Shown here: positions 34,280 through 43,218 of the stretch, piece after piece | Layout of the letters: each line of letters opens with the position of its first letter | How positions within the stretch are numbered: the first letter of the stretch is position 1 | Source: CAZNYN01 sp964577295 | Lineage (GTDB): Bacteria > Synergistota > Synergistia > Synergistales > Synergistaceae | Length of the DNA stretch: 61,850 bases | NCBI GenBank assembly: GCA_964577295.1 | Contig: CAZNYN010000008.1 | Location: 1-61,850, forward strand | Direction of reading: 5' to 3' | Made by a program: the position numbers and the translations under genes | The notes under the pieces: generated by a model | Told to the model about the DNA's origin: nothing | What the model saw: the letters and a program-made list of their open reading frames with translations, nothing else | The model's database searches: none

Positions 34280-36232
34280 ATGACAGAGCATAATATTATT
34301 CACGGTGTTTCATTGGCAGGCGAAACGGATATCTATCTCTTCAGAGAGGGAGGTCACGCAAGGATATATAACTTCCTCGGCTCTCACGTCCTGATTCACG
34401 AAGGCACGGCCGGGGTATTGTTTGCCGTTTGGGCTCCTAATGCGGAATCGGTTTCCGTCATAGGCGATTTTAACAAATGGAACTGCAATACTCACAAGCT
34501 TGCGCCGCGCTGGGACTCATCGGGAATATGGGAGGGCTTTGTTCCCGGTGTGCCTGATTTTTCCTGTTACAAGTACAGTATTTTAACTAAGAACGGGGAG
34601 CGAATCGAAAAAGCGGATCCTCTCGCTCTGTCGTGCGAATGTTCGCCCGGAAATGCTTCAAAGGTACTTCCTCCCTCGTCCCATATATGGCGCGATGAGG
34701 AGTGGATGGTTTCGCGCGCGGAAAAAAATAAGCCCAATATGCCTCAGTCAATATATGAAATCCATGCGGGCTCCTGGCGAAGGGACGAGCACAACAGGCC
34801 CATATCATGGCTCGGCTTTGCAGAAGAGCTTCCGTCCTATCTTGTCGAAAACGGCTTTACACACGTGGAATTCCTTCCGGTAATGGAACATCCATTCTAT
34901 GCGTCGTGGGGCTATCAGCTAACGGGATACTTTGCTCCCACATCTCGTTACGGAACTCCCGAAGATTTTATGATAATGATAGAGTCTCTCCACAGAGCGG
35001 GTATATCGGTAATACTGGACTGGGTCCCTTCTCATTTTGCCACGGACTCGTTCGGGCTCGGCAGGTTTGACGGTACAGCAATATATGAATGCTCAGACCC
35101 GCGTAAGGGTTTTCACCCCGACTGGAAAAGTTATATATTCGACTATGGCCGCGGAGAGGTAAAGAGCTTTCTCATATCATCCGCAAGATTTTGGCTTGAC
35201 AGATACCACATAGACGGATTAAGGGTGGACGGCGTGGCTTCAATGCTTTATTTGGATTACTCGCGCAAAGAGGGTGAGTGGACTCCGAATATTTACGGCG
35301 GCAAGGAAAATATAGAAGCTATCGACTTTCTGAAAAAACTTAACGAAACCTTATACATGGATTACCCCGCCGCGCAAACTACGGCCGAGGAGTCTACCTC
35401 ATGGGCCATGGTCAGCAAGCCAACGTGGCTCGGAGGGCTCGGATTCGGCTATAAGTGGAATATGGGCTGGATGAACGATATTTTAAAATATATGGGACGA
35501 GATCCCGTGTTCAGGCAGTATCACCACACGTCTTTGACATTCGGCATGTGGTACGCCTACTCCGAGAATTTTGTTCTGCCCCTCTCCCACGATGAGGTCG
35601 TACACGGCAAGGGCTCTCTATGGTCGCGTATGCCGGGGGATAAGTGGCAGAAGGGTGCCAATCTGCGCCTTCTTATGGCTTGGATGATAGGGCATCCCGG
35701 TAAAAAACTGCTGTTTATGGGCGGTGAATTCGGTCAGGAGAGAGAATGGAATCACGATGCGAGCCTCGACTGGCATTTGCTCGAAGAAAAGCGCCATAAT
35801 GATATTCATCTGTGGTTTAAGGATTTGAATAATTTTTATAAAAAAACGCGTGCTCTTTGGCAATATGACTATAACAGATCGGGCTTTGAGTGGATAGACT
35901 GCGGTGATGCCGCGGCGAGTGTAGTCTCGTTCTTAAGGAGAGACTCGGACGGCACGGATGTTATTTTTATTTATAACTTTACACCTGTCGTTCGCAATAA
36001 ATACCGCATAGGAGTTCCCGCGGGAGGCGAGTGGATAGAAGTGCTAAACAGTGATTCCGTCTGCTACGGCGGCTCGAACATTGGAAATCTTGGACGTATA
36101 AAATCCGAAGCGGTATCGTACCACGGACGCGCGTATTCTGTTCAGCTTTCGCTGCCGCCTCTTGCAGTCCTTGTTCTTATGAGAGGGGAAAATGATACTT
36201 CGTCCGCAGTTTTAGGCGATAAAGGGGTATAA
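34280..36232 (+). CDS. glgB: 1,4-alpha-glucan branching enzyme
   Basis: A 650-residue GH13 enzyme. The N-terminal CBM48 domain reads VWAPNAESVSVIGDFNKW. The (beta/alpha)8 barrel carries all GH13 regions: DWVPSHF, GLRVDGVASMLYLD (nucleophile Asp), AEESTSW (acid Glu) and LPLSHDEVVHGKG. It makes alpha-1,6 branches in glycogen or another alpha-glucan. The length fits GlgB. The 4-alpha-glucanotransferase gene follows 34 bases later. No glgA or glgC is present here, so it may serve a different alpha-glucan, perhaps linked with the envelope genes that follow. Confidence 0.95.
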   Translation: MTEHNIIHGVSLAGETDIYLFREGGHARIYNFLGSHVLIHEGTAGVLFAVWAPNAESVSVIGDFNKWNCNTHKLAPRWDSSGIWEGFVPGVPDFSCYKYSILTKNGERIEKADPLALSCECSPGNASKVLPPSSHIWRDEEWMVSRAEKNKPNMPQSIYEIHAGSWRRDEHNRPISWLGFAEELPSYLVENGFTHVEFLPVMEHPFYASWGYQLTGYFAPTSRYGTPEDFMIMIESLHRAGISVILDWVPSHFATDSFGLGRFDGTAIYECSDPRKGFHPDWKSYIFDYGRGEVKSFLISSARFWLDRYHIDGLRVDGVASMLYLDYSRKEGEWTPNIYGGKENIEAIDFLKKLNETLYMDYPAAQTTAEESTSWAMVSKPTWLGGLGFGYKWNMGWMNDILKYMGRDPVFRQYHHTSLTFGMWYAYSENFVLPLSHDEVVHGKGSLWSRMPGDKWQKGANLRLLMAWMIGHPGKKLLFMGGEFGQEREWNHDASLDWHLLEEKRHNDIHLWFKDLNNFYKKTRALWQYDYNRSGFEWIDCGDAAASVVSFLRRDSDGTDVIFIYNFTPVVRNKYRIGVPAGGEWIEVLNSDSVCYGGSNIGNLGRIKSEAVSYHGRAYSVQLSLPPLAVLVLMRGENDTSSAVLGDKGV

Positions 36233-36266
36233 TATTTTTTTATGCGAATTGCGCGGAGGTCTTTGA

Positions 36267-37814
36267 TTGGCTAGAAAGAGCGGTGTCCTTCTTCATATAT
36301 CGAGTTTGCCGGGGTATTACGGAGTAGGCGATTTCGGCTATGAGGCGGAAAAGTTTGCACTATTTATAAAGAAATCAGGATTTTCGGTATGGCAGGTGCT
36401 TCCTTTGACACCTGCCGTGCCGATTTTCGGCAATTCACCTTACAGCACTGTCTCTGCTTTTGCCGGTAGCTTTTTATTCATCAGTCCCGATAAACTCTGC
36501 GCAAAAGGACTTGTCTCCAAGGATGAACTTTCCTCCCGTATTCTCTGCTCTTCCGCTGCAGCCGATTATGAAAAGGCCGCCGAGGTTCGTATGGAGCTTC
36601 TGGCGATGGCGTGGAAGCGGTTCAAATCTCTTGAGCGTTTTTCGGAACTTCGCGCCGAGTATGAAATCTTTAAAACCAAGGAAGCCTTGTGGCTTGATGA
36701 CTATGCGCTTTTTGTCTTTTTTAAAGAGAAATTCAACGGTATAGAGTGGCAGAAGTGGCCTTGTGATATAAAGGAGAGAAATTTTTCAAAAGAAACTCTT
36801 CTTATGATTGAAGACGAGCGTGACAAACTGGACTTTACCTCCTTTATACAATTTATCTTTGCCGAGCAATGGAAAGAATTACATTTATACTGTGCCTCGT
36901 TAGGCATCGAAATTATAGGAGATATGCCTATGTTTGTGGCGTCTGACAGCTCCGATGTATGGGCGCACGGAGAACTCTTCTCTCTCGATGCGCAGGGGTA
37001 CCCCGATTCCGTTGCCGGCGTTCCTCCTGACTACTTCAGCAGTGAGGGACAGAGGTGGGGCAATCCTCTTTATCTGTGGGAGAGTAAGAAAGAGGAGCTT
37101 TTCGCGTGGTGGCGAGCCAGAATCGCATCGTCCCTGGCAAATTTTGACATGATCAGGATCGACCATTTCCGCGGTTTCTGCGCCTGCTGGTCTATACCGG
37201 CAGATGCACCGACTGCTGTGTGCGGAAAGTGGAATAAAGTCCCGGGGCGCGAACTGCTGGAATATCTGCAAAAGAATCTTTGCCGAAATAAGGATAAATT
37301 GCCCTTCATAGCGGAGGATTTGGGGATAATAACAGATGATGTGAGAGAGCTTATGGATGATTTTTCTCTGCCGGGCATGAAGGTGCTGCTCTTCGCATTC
37401 GGCGGTGATGTAGGGAATAATCCTTATGCCCCGCACAACATAGACGAGAGAAGTGCGGTATATACGGGTACGCATGACAATAATACGGTGCTGGGATGGT
37501 GGAGGGCCGAATCTCGGGCGCGGGAGCGAATGAATTTCCGCACTTATGTAGGGCATTCTGTCTCTGACAGCGAAGCTCCGTTTGCCATGGCAACATTAGC
37601 CCTGATATCACGCGCAGATTTGGCCGTCATTCCGGCGCAGGATATTCTGGAACTGGGCGGAGAATGCAGGATGAATACGCCCGGGACTTGCCTCGGAAAC
37701 TGGAAATGGCGCATGAGCTTTGAAGATTTTTATAAAATTACAGGTGAAAATTCGGTTGTATCTTCGTTATACATGGAAAAAAATATAGTGTGCGGAAGGT
37801 TTTGCGCCGATTAA
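36267..37814 (+). CDS. malQ: 4-alpha-glucanotransferase (amylomaltase)
   Basis: A 515-residue GH77 enzyme that transfers alpha-1,4-glucan segments. Visible motifs are GDFGYEAEKF near the start, GDMPMFVASDSSDVW, DMIRIDHFRGF (nucleophile Asp), FIAEDLGI (acid Glu) and YTGTHDNNTVLGWW. The TTG at 36267 is the start, with GCGGAGGT upstream and MARKSGVLLHISSLPG, the classical N-terminus, following. It lies between glgB and the LtaS-like genes with short gaps (34 and 18 bases), so all are likely one transcript. Confidence 0.94.
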   Translation: MARKSGVLLHISSLPGYYGVGDFGYEAEKFALFIKKSGFSVWQVLPLTPAVPIFGNSPYSTVSAFAGSFLFISPDKLCAKGLVSKDELSSRILCSSAAADYEKAAEVRMELLAMAWKRFKSLERFSELRAEYEIFKTKEALWLDDYALFVFFKEKFNGIEWQKWPCDIKERNFSKETLLMIEDERDKLDFTSFIQFIFAEQWKELHLYCASLGIEIIGDMPMFVASDSSDVWAHGELFSLDAQGYPDSVAGVPPDYFSSEGQRWGNPLYLWESKKEELFAWWRARIASSLANFDMIRIDHFRGFCACWSIPADAPTAVCGKWNKVPGRELLEYLQKNLCRNKDKLPFIAEDLGIITDDVRELMDDFSLPGMKVLLFAFGGDVGNNPYAPHNIDERSAVYTGTHDNNTVLGWWRAESRARERMNFRTYVGHSVSDSEAPFAMATLALISRADLAVIPAQDILELGGECRMNTPGTCLGNWKWRMSFEDFYKITGENSVVSSLYMEKNIVCGRFCAD

Positions 37815-37832
37815 TGGCAAGGGGAATTATTG

Positions 37833-39734
37833 ATGAAATTAAAAAAACACGGAAGTATGTACACAAAAGCAGGCAGGGATTACAGAGAATTTTTATTTTT
37901 TCTCTTTATAATTTTTTCCGTTTATATTAAGTTTTATTGTCTTGAATTTGCTGTGTCGCCTGTTGCTACAAGGTATGCATCCTCGGCTTTTTCCTCTTTG
38001 GGAATAATACTCATGTTCTTCTCTCCTGTGCTGTTGCTGTGGAGGCGTGTACGTGCGTTTTTTGCCATATTGCTTGATTTTGCTCTGACTGCTCTTATGA
38101 TGACAGACCTTTTGCATATGAGGTATTACACAGACCTCTTTACATTTGCAAATATAGGGCTCTCCACTCAGGTGAGTGAGATTGCCGAGTCTGTTCTGTC
38201 ACTTGTTAAGTTTTCCGATCTTCTCTATTTTGCGGACTTTCCTATTCTCATACTGTATCTGGCAGCGGCGCGCAAATTATCTGTCAAGAGTTTCTTTAAA
38301 AAGATCAGCTTCCGCAGAGTGTGCTTGGCTCTTCTTGTCTTTGCGGCAGGGGCGTCTCTTCTGACCTTCAGAATAGTCTCATACCAGAAGAAAGTGCCGG
38401 GTGTGCTTTCGTCAATGTGGGACAGGCCCGCAGTGTGCAATAATGTGGGAGCTTTGACATACCATGCTGCCGACGCATGGAATGTCATAAGTCAGGCTTA
38501 TGCGAAAAAACACGTTCCTCTGTCAGAGATAGAAGAGGTCTCGGAATGGCTTTCGCAAAGAGACAAAAATGTCAAACGCAGCCTTGCCCTAAAGGGAATC
38601 GCGAAGGGCAAAAACCTTATCATAATACAGGTCGAGTCGCTGCAGCACTTTGTTGTAGGTCTTAAGTACAGTGGACAGGAGATAACCCCGAACTTAAATA
38701 GATTTGTAAGAGATTCTGTATTCTTCTCTCGCGCGTATAACCAGACAGCGCTCGGCAACAGCTCCGATGCGGAATTCCTTGTAAACACGGGGCTTTACCC
38801 CGCCCGCTCTGGAGTTGCTTACACGCGATTTGCTGCAAACAAGTATCTTGCTCTTCCCAAAATTCTGTCCGAAAACGGCTACAGTACCTTGGCCTTGCAC
38901 GGGGACAGACCCGGATTTTGGAACAGACAACACATGTATCCCTCTATGGGGTTCGACAGATTCATCAGCAAAAAAGATTTTGTCATCGATGATAATATAG
39001 GGATGGGACTCAGTGACAAGAGCTTTTTCAGACAGTCGCTGAAAATTCTTTCCAAAGAACAGAAGCCTTTTTATTCGTTCCTGATAACTTTGACAAGCCA
39101 CTACCCGTTTAACTTTTCCGCAATGTTGGCACAGACGCCGCTCGAAGTGGGGGAGTTCCAAGACACTCTTATGGGGAATTATCTGATATCCATGAGATAT
39201 TTCGACAATCAGTTCGGCATGTTTATAAACGGACTGAAAGATAGGGGACTGCTAGATTCTTCCGTGATAGTTGTCTATGGCGACCATACCGCAATTCCAA
39301 TCTGGGACAGGCCTAACCTTGAGAAGCTCATGGGGCGCAGTTTACAGAGCGACGTGAGCTGGAGGGAAATGCAGAAGGTGCCGCTGATTTTGCATGTGCC
39401 TGGGATCAAAAAGAATTTTACTGATGATACAACGCCCGTAGGTCTTGCCGATGTTCCAACGACATTGGCGAATATCCTGGGAGTAGAATTCCCATACGGA
39501 TTCGGCAGTGATATGTTCGCTGCAGATATGACAGAACCTGTCATATTCAGAAACGGCTCTTACATATTGAAGGATGTCTTTGTAGAGCCTTCCGTCTCTA
39601 AAGCCACAGGCATAAAGGACGGGCTGCCCAAAAATTACGTGTCCTACTCCGAGACAACTTCTGAAGTGCGCAAAAGGCTCGGCATCAGCGACAAAATTCT
39701 TGAGCACGACCTTATAAACAAAATAACAGAATAG
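37833..39734 (+). CDS. LtaS-like phosphoglycerol transferase (sulfatase fold), copy 1
   Basis: A 633-residue protein. About five N-terminal membrane helices (to about residue 190) are followed by an extracytoplasmic sulfatase-type domain. It aligns with lipoteichoic acid synthase: IIQVESLQHFVVGLK, EITPNLNRF, GNSSDAEFLVNTGLYP, FWNRQHMYPSMGF, ITLTSHYPF and VYGDHTAIPI. The catalytic Thr of LtaS (in GKTSDAEF) is replaced by Ser310. The enzyme type moves glycerol phosphate from phosphatidylglycerol to a lipid or glycan. ATG at 37833 follows AAGGGG. A second copy follows after 16 bases. LTA is unknown in diderms, so the acceptor may be a periplasmic or surface glycan. Confidence 0.88.
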   Translation: MKLKKHGSMYTKAGRDYREFLFFLFIIFSVYIKFYCLEFAVSPVATRYASSAFSSLGIILMFFSPVLLLWRRVRAFFAILLDFALTALMMTDLLHMRYYTDLFTFANIGLSTQVSEIAESVLSLVKFSDLLYFADFPILILYLAAARKLSVKSFFKKISFRRVCLALLVFAAGASLLTFRIVSYQKKVPGVLSSMWDRPAVCNNVGALTYHAADAWNVISQAYAKKHVPLSEIEEVSEWLSQRDKNVKRSLALKGIAKGKNLIIIQVESLQHFVVGLKYSGQEITPNLNRFVRDSVFFSRAYNQTALGNSSDAEFLVNTGLYPARSGVAYTRFAANKYLALPKILSENGYSTLALHGDRPGFWNRQHMYPSMGFDRFISKKDFVIDDNIGMGLSDKSFFRQSLKILSKEQKPFYSFLITLTSHYPFNFSAMLAQTPLEVGEFQDTLMGNYLISMRYFDNQFGMFINGLKDRGLLDSSVIVVYGDHTAIPIWDRPNLEKLMGRSLQSDVSWREMQKVPLILHVPGIKKNFTDDTTPVGLADVPTTLANILGVEFPYGFGSDMFAADMTEPVIFRNGSYILKDVFVEPSVSKATGIKDGLPKNYVSYSETTSEVRKRLGISDKILEHDLINKITE

Positions 39735-39750
39735 GGAGTTATGGTACTCT

Positions 39751-41670
39751 ATGAGATTTTTGCAGAATGATGATGCCCCATGCGAAAAAAGAGAGTTTTG
39801 TCTATTCGTTGTTACGACACTTCTGATATGGCTTAAATTTCTTGCGGTAGACTGTAAAATTGCGGATGTCCTAGACTGGCCTACAGTGACTTTTGCAGGC
39901 ATTGAGACGATAGGACACATATTCCGCGCCCTTGCCGTATCTCTTCCCTCTCTGGGGGCAATACTATGCCTTGTTATTCCCGTGTCTCTGCTGCCTCGTT
40001 CCGTAAGGGCTGCAGCCCTTATTATTCTTAATTTTATGCTGTCCGTGCTTGCCGTCACGGATATGCTATTTATCAGATACTATACCGATATTTTTATTTT
40101 TCACGATATAATGCTCATCCCCCAGACGGGTCTTATCGTAAAATCTATATGGTCGCTGCTCAAACCTTGGGATACGTTTTTCTTTGCGGACATCGCTCTA
40201 TTTTTCTTTTTACGGAAGAAAAAAAATATATCGCTGCACCCCTGTTCCGTAACGAGAAAAAGAGTTTTGCTCAGCTCCGCTATTTTTGCACTTTCGGTCT
40301 TAATTCAGCTTGGTGCACTATTTATGCTTAAAGAGGCACGTCCCAAAATAATGAGTGCAATGTATGACCGCCTTTCCGTCTGTGCGTGGTTAGGCAGTGC
40401 TTCTTTTCACTGGGGAGATGTAATAACGCTTGCCGCGGGAAGCATGAAGTCCGACAAGGTGCCTCAAAAAACTATAGACGAACTGCGCGGATGGTTTTCG
40501 GCTCATAATGAAGCACACAGCGGAATGGCTGCCGCCAAAGGCCTTAATTTGATAATAGTGCAGTGTGAGGCGCTCCAGTATTTTGTTGTGGATTTGAAGA
40601 TAAACGGAGTTGAGATAACGCCGAATTTGAACAGATTCAAACGCGAATGTCTCTACTTTAGAAACGCATGGGATCAGACTGCGGGAGGGCTGAGTTCCGA
40701 TGCCGAGTTTATGGCGAATACCGGGCTGTTTCCCGCATCGTCGGGCGCGGCTTACACGAGATTCCCAAACAATGATTATAATTCTATAGCGAGGGTTCTG
40801 AGGCAGAGGGGATATCACGCCGTTGTCGTTCAGGGGACACACAGCTCTTTTTGGAACTGTCACCGCATGCACCCTAAGCTAAAGTTTGAAAAGCAGTACA
40901 GCCGCAACACATTTAAAGACGATGAAATAATAGGACTCGGACTCAGCGATAAGGCGATATTTACCGAGGCGCTCGAAATATTCGCGCGTTTTAAGCCGCC
41001 CTTTTACGGCTTTATAGTCACTCTCAGCGGACACCACCCATACGATTTCGAAGGCCTCGACGATGGTTCTCTGGTGCTCCCGCACGAAGTCCGCGAAAGT
41101 GCAGTAGGAAAATATCTCATAGCGATGCACTACTTTGACAGGCAGTTCGGCATGTTTACGGAAGGATTGAAAAAGAGAGGGCTTTTGGATAAGAGCCTCA
41201 TTGTACTCTACGGAGATCATCCCGCTCTGCCTATCGCATACAAGGATGAGATGGAAATTATGCTGGGCGGCGATCTTGATGACCCTGTGAACTGGAAGAA
41301 GACAAGAAGAGTGCCTCTTATGTTCCGGCTTCCTCAGTCTAAGGGGCTGATGGGCGAAAGTCCCGTCGATACAGGCATAATGGATGTTGCGCCTACAATT
41401 GCTGGGCTTATGGGGTTCAAGTTCAAGACGGCATTCGGACAGAATCTTTTATACGACAAAGACCTTCAGCCCGTCATATTCAGAAACGGCTCATATATGT
41501 ACAAGGGAGTGTTTGTGGAGCCCGGAACGGAGCGCGCAACGTCTGTGGAGAGCGGAGAGAGCCTTTCCTTTGCCTCATTTGCGAAAATCACGGACGAGGT
41601 GGAGCGCAGGCTCAGATACAGCGACCTTATATTGGAAAAGAACCTAATAGAATCTATCCTTAAAAAATAG
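39751..41670 (+). CDS. LtaS-like phosphoglycerol transferase (sulfatase fold), copy 2
   Basis: A 639-residue paralogue of the preceding gene with the same plan: membrane helices to about residue 200, then a sulfatase-type domain. Motifs are IIVQCEALQYFVVDLK, EITPNLNRF, GLSSDAEFMANTGLFP, FWNCHRMHP, VTLSGHHPYDF and LYGDHPALPI. The first motif has QCEAL where copy 1 has QVESL; the metal-binding Glu is kept. Ser315 takes the place of the usual catalytic Thr. Two such enzymes in tandem suggest a primase/polymerase pair, as known for LtaP/LtaS in Listeria, or different acceptors. The short gap after copy 1 implies co-transcription. Confidence 0.87.
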   Translation: MRFLQNDDAPCEKREFCLFVVTTLLIWLKFLAVDCKIADVLDWPTVTFAGIETIGHIFRALAVSLPSLGAILCLVIPVSLLPRSVRAAALIILNFMLSVLAVTDMLFIRYYTDIFIFHDIMLIPQTGLIVKSIWSLLKPWDTFFFADIALFFFLRKKKNISLHPCSVTRKRVLLSSAIFALSVLIQLGALFMLKEARPKIMSAMYDRLSVCAWLGSASFHWGDVITLAAGSMKSDKVPQKTIDELRGWFSAHNEAHSGMAAAKGLNLIIVQCEALQYFVVDLKINGVEITPNLNRFKRECLYFRNAWDQTAGGLSSDAEFMANTGLFPASSGAAYTRFPNNDYNSIARVLRQRGYHAVVVQGTHSSFWNCHRMHPKLKFEKQYSRNTFKDDEIIGLGLSDKAIFTEALEIFARFKPPFYGFIVTLSGHHPYDFEGLDDGSLVLPHEVRESAVGKYLIAMHYFDRQFGMFTEGLKKRGLLDKSLIVLYGDHPALPIAYKDEMEIMLGGDLDDPVNWKKTRRVPLMFRLPQSKGLMGESPVDTGIMDVAPTIAGLMGFKFKTAFGQNLLYDKDLQPVIFRNGSYMYKGVFVEPGTERATSVESGESLSFASFAKITDEVERRLRYSDLILEKNLIESILKK

Positions 41671-41677
41671 AATCTTA

Positions 41678-41706
41678 TTGTGTTTGATGCGGTGAGAGTG
41701 TATTAT
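41678..41706 (+). promoter_or_regulatory. Possible promoter of the GT2 gene
   Basis: TTGTGT (41678-41683), 17-base spacer, TATTAT (41701-41706), about 60 bases upstream of the start. It would allow the glycosyltransferase to be expressed apart from the LtaS genes. Confidence 0.45.
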
Positions 41707-41768
41707 AGTCAAGACTGTGCCGTTATTGCGGTGCTGCTGTTTTTCTGTGTGCAGGAGGAATCATTGAG

Positions 41769-43103
41769 ATGGATTTAGACTATGAATATTTAACGGTGCT
41801 ATTTTACTGGGTGATATGGTGGGGATGGTGGATAATTCAATTTATCCTCTACACTCTGCTGGGGATGCTGATGTGTGACGGCGTCTATCAGATTCTCGTG
41901 AGCTTAAGAGGTTTCGGAAACCAAAAGGCTATGCCCAATGCAAAACGCTACCGTAAATTCGTCGTACTTGTCCCCGCACATAATGAAGCTCAGGTCATCG
42001 CGCCTCTGCTTGACAGTCTTGCGGCTCAAAATTATCCGAAGAACTGCTACAAGGTATTCGCGTCATGCGACAACTGCACCGACAATACCGCAGAGATAGC
42101 AAGAGAGCACGGAGCAATTGCTCTTGAACGCTTTGACAAAGATCATAACGGCAAGACGTGGAATGTCCGCTGGGCTCTGACTCAGCTTCCTCTTGACGAG
42201 GCGGACGCTCTTACAATGTTTGACGCCGACAACCTTGCCGACAGAAACTTCCTCTTCCACATGAACAACTATATGGAACTTCACCCCGAAGCAGAGGCCA
42301 TTCAGGGCGTTCTTGATGTCAAGAACCCTGATGACAACTGGCTCACCCGCTCTTACGCACTTGCTTACTGGTTCTCCAACCGCTTCTGGCAGCTTGCCCG
42401 CGGACTTTGGGGACTCTCATGCACTCTCGGAGGCACGGGGCTTGTCATCAGAGCCGCCACACTTGAGCGCATAGGGTGGAACTTAGAAAGCCTTACTGAA
42501 GACCTCGAAATGTCTACAAGGCTTATCCTCTCGGGCAGCAAGGTGCATTGGAACGATGCCGCGGTAATATATGACGAAAAGCCGCAGGACATAGCTATAT
42601 CGCGCCGCCAGCGCACACGCTGGATGCAGGGGCACTATTGGGTATTCTGGAAGTACGGAATGGATGCACTTAAGACATTTTTTGTCACGAGGAAGCTCCA
42701 GTATCTTGACCTTTTCCTCTACCTGCTCGCACCAGCCAAGTCGTGCCTTGGGCTTATCGTCATGTTTGCGGGTATGGCCTATACTCTCATAAACAACATG
42801 ATACTATTCCCGACTATATCGGAAAGCACTCCCCAGACTATGGTTGACTGGACACTATTCTTCGGAATGCCGATATTCTTCATTATACTTTTCGCCCTTA
42901 TCTGCGTAATAGTTGGGCCTTCCATGCATGAGAAGAAATTTACACTGAGATATGTGAAGGACACCTTTATATATTTCTGGTTCGGCCTCACGTGGATACC
43001 GATACTTTTTAAAGCAGCGTTTCTCGCCGCAGACCAGAGCACTTGGGTCAAGACGGAGCACACAAGGAGCATTTCTTTGGACGATGTTTCCAAAAGCAAG
43101 TAA
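41769..43103 (+). CDS. Membrane glycosyltransferase, family 2
   Basis: A 444-residue GT2 enzyme with one N-terminal membrane segment (about 8-35), a cytoplasmic catalytic domain and two or three C-terminal membrane segments. Catalytic motifs: VLVPAHNEAQVI, SCDNCTDNT, FDADNLAD (DxD metal site), SLTEDLEMS and RRQRTRWMQGH (Q/RxxRW of processive enzymes). These features resemble processive synthases such as IcaA/BcsA-like proteins. It probably builds a glycan or glycolipid that the neighbouring phosphoglycerol transferases could modify. AGGAGG is upstream. Confidence 0.9.
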   Translation: MDLDYEYLTVLFYWVIWWGWWIIQFILYTLLGMLMCDGVYQILVSLRGFGNQKAMPNAKRYRKFVVLVPAHNEAQVIAPLLDSLAAQNYPKNCYKVFASCDNCTDNTAEIAREHGAIALERFDKDHNGKTWNVRWALTQLPLDEADALTMFDADNLADRNFLFHMNNYMELHPEAEAIQGVLDVKNPDDNWLTRSYALAYWFSNRFWQLARGLWGLSCTLGGTGLVIRAATLERIGWNLESLTEDLEMSTRLILSGSKVHWNDAAVIYDEKPQDIAISRRQRTRWMQGHYWVFWKYGMDALKTFFVTRKLQYLDLFLYLLAPAKSCLGLIVMFAGMAYTLINNMILFPTISESTPQTMVDWTLFFGMPIFFIILFALICVIVGPSMHEKKFTLRYVKDTFIYFWFGLTWIPILFKAAFLAADQSTWVKTEHTRSISLDDVSKSK

Positions 43104-43218
43104 TTTCAGCAGTGACGCAGCGGGAATAGCCTATGCCTTTCCCGCCTTTATTTTTTGAACTTCCGTACTTATTTTCAGGGAGGTTATTACCATAAAAACA
43201 CAGTTTGAACTTTTTACG

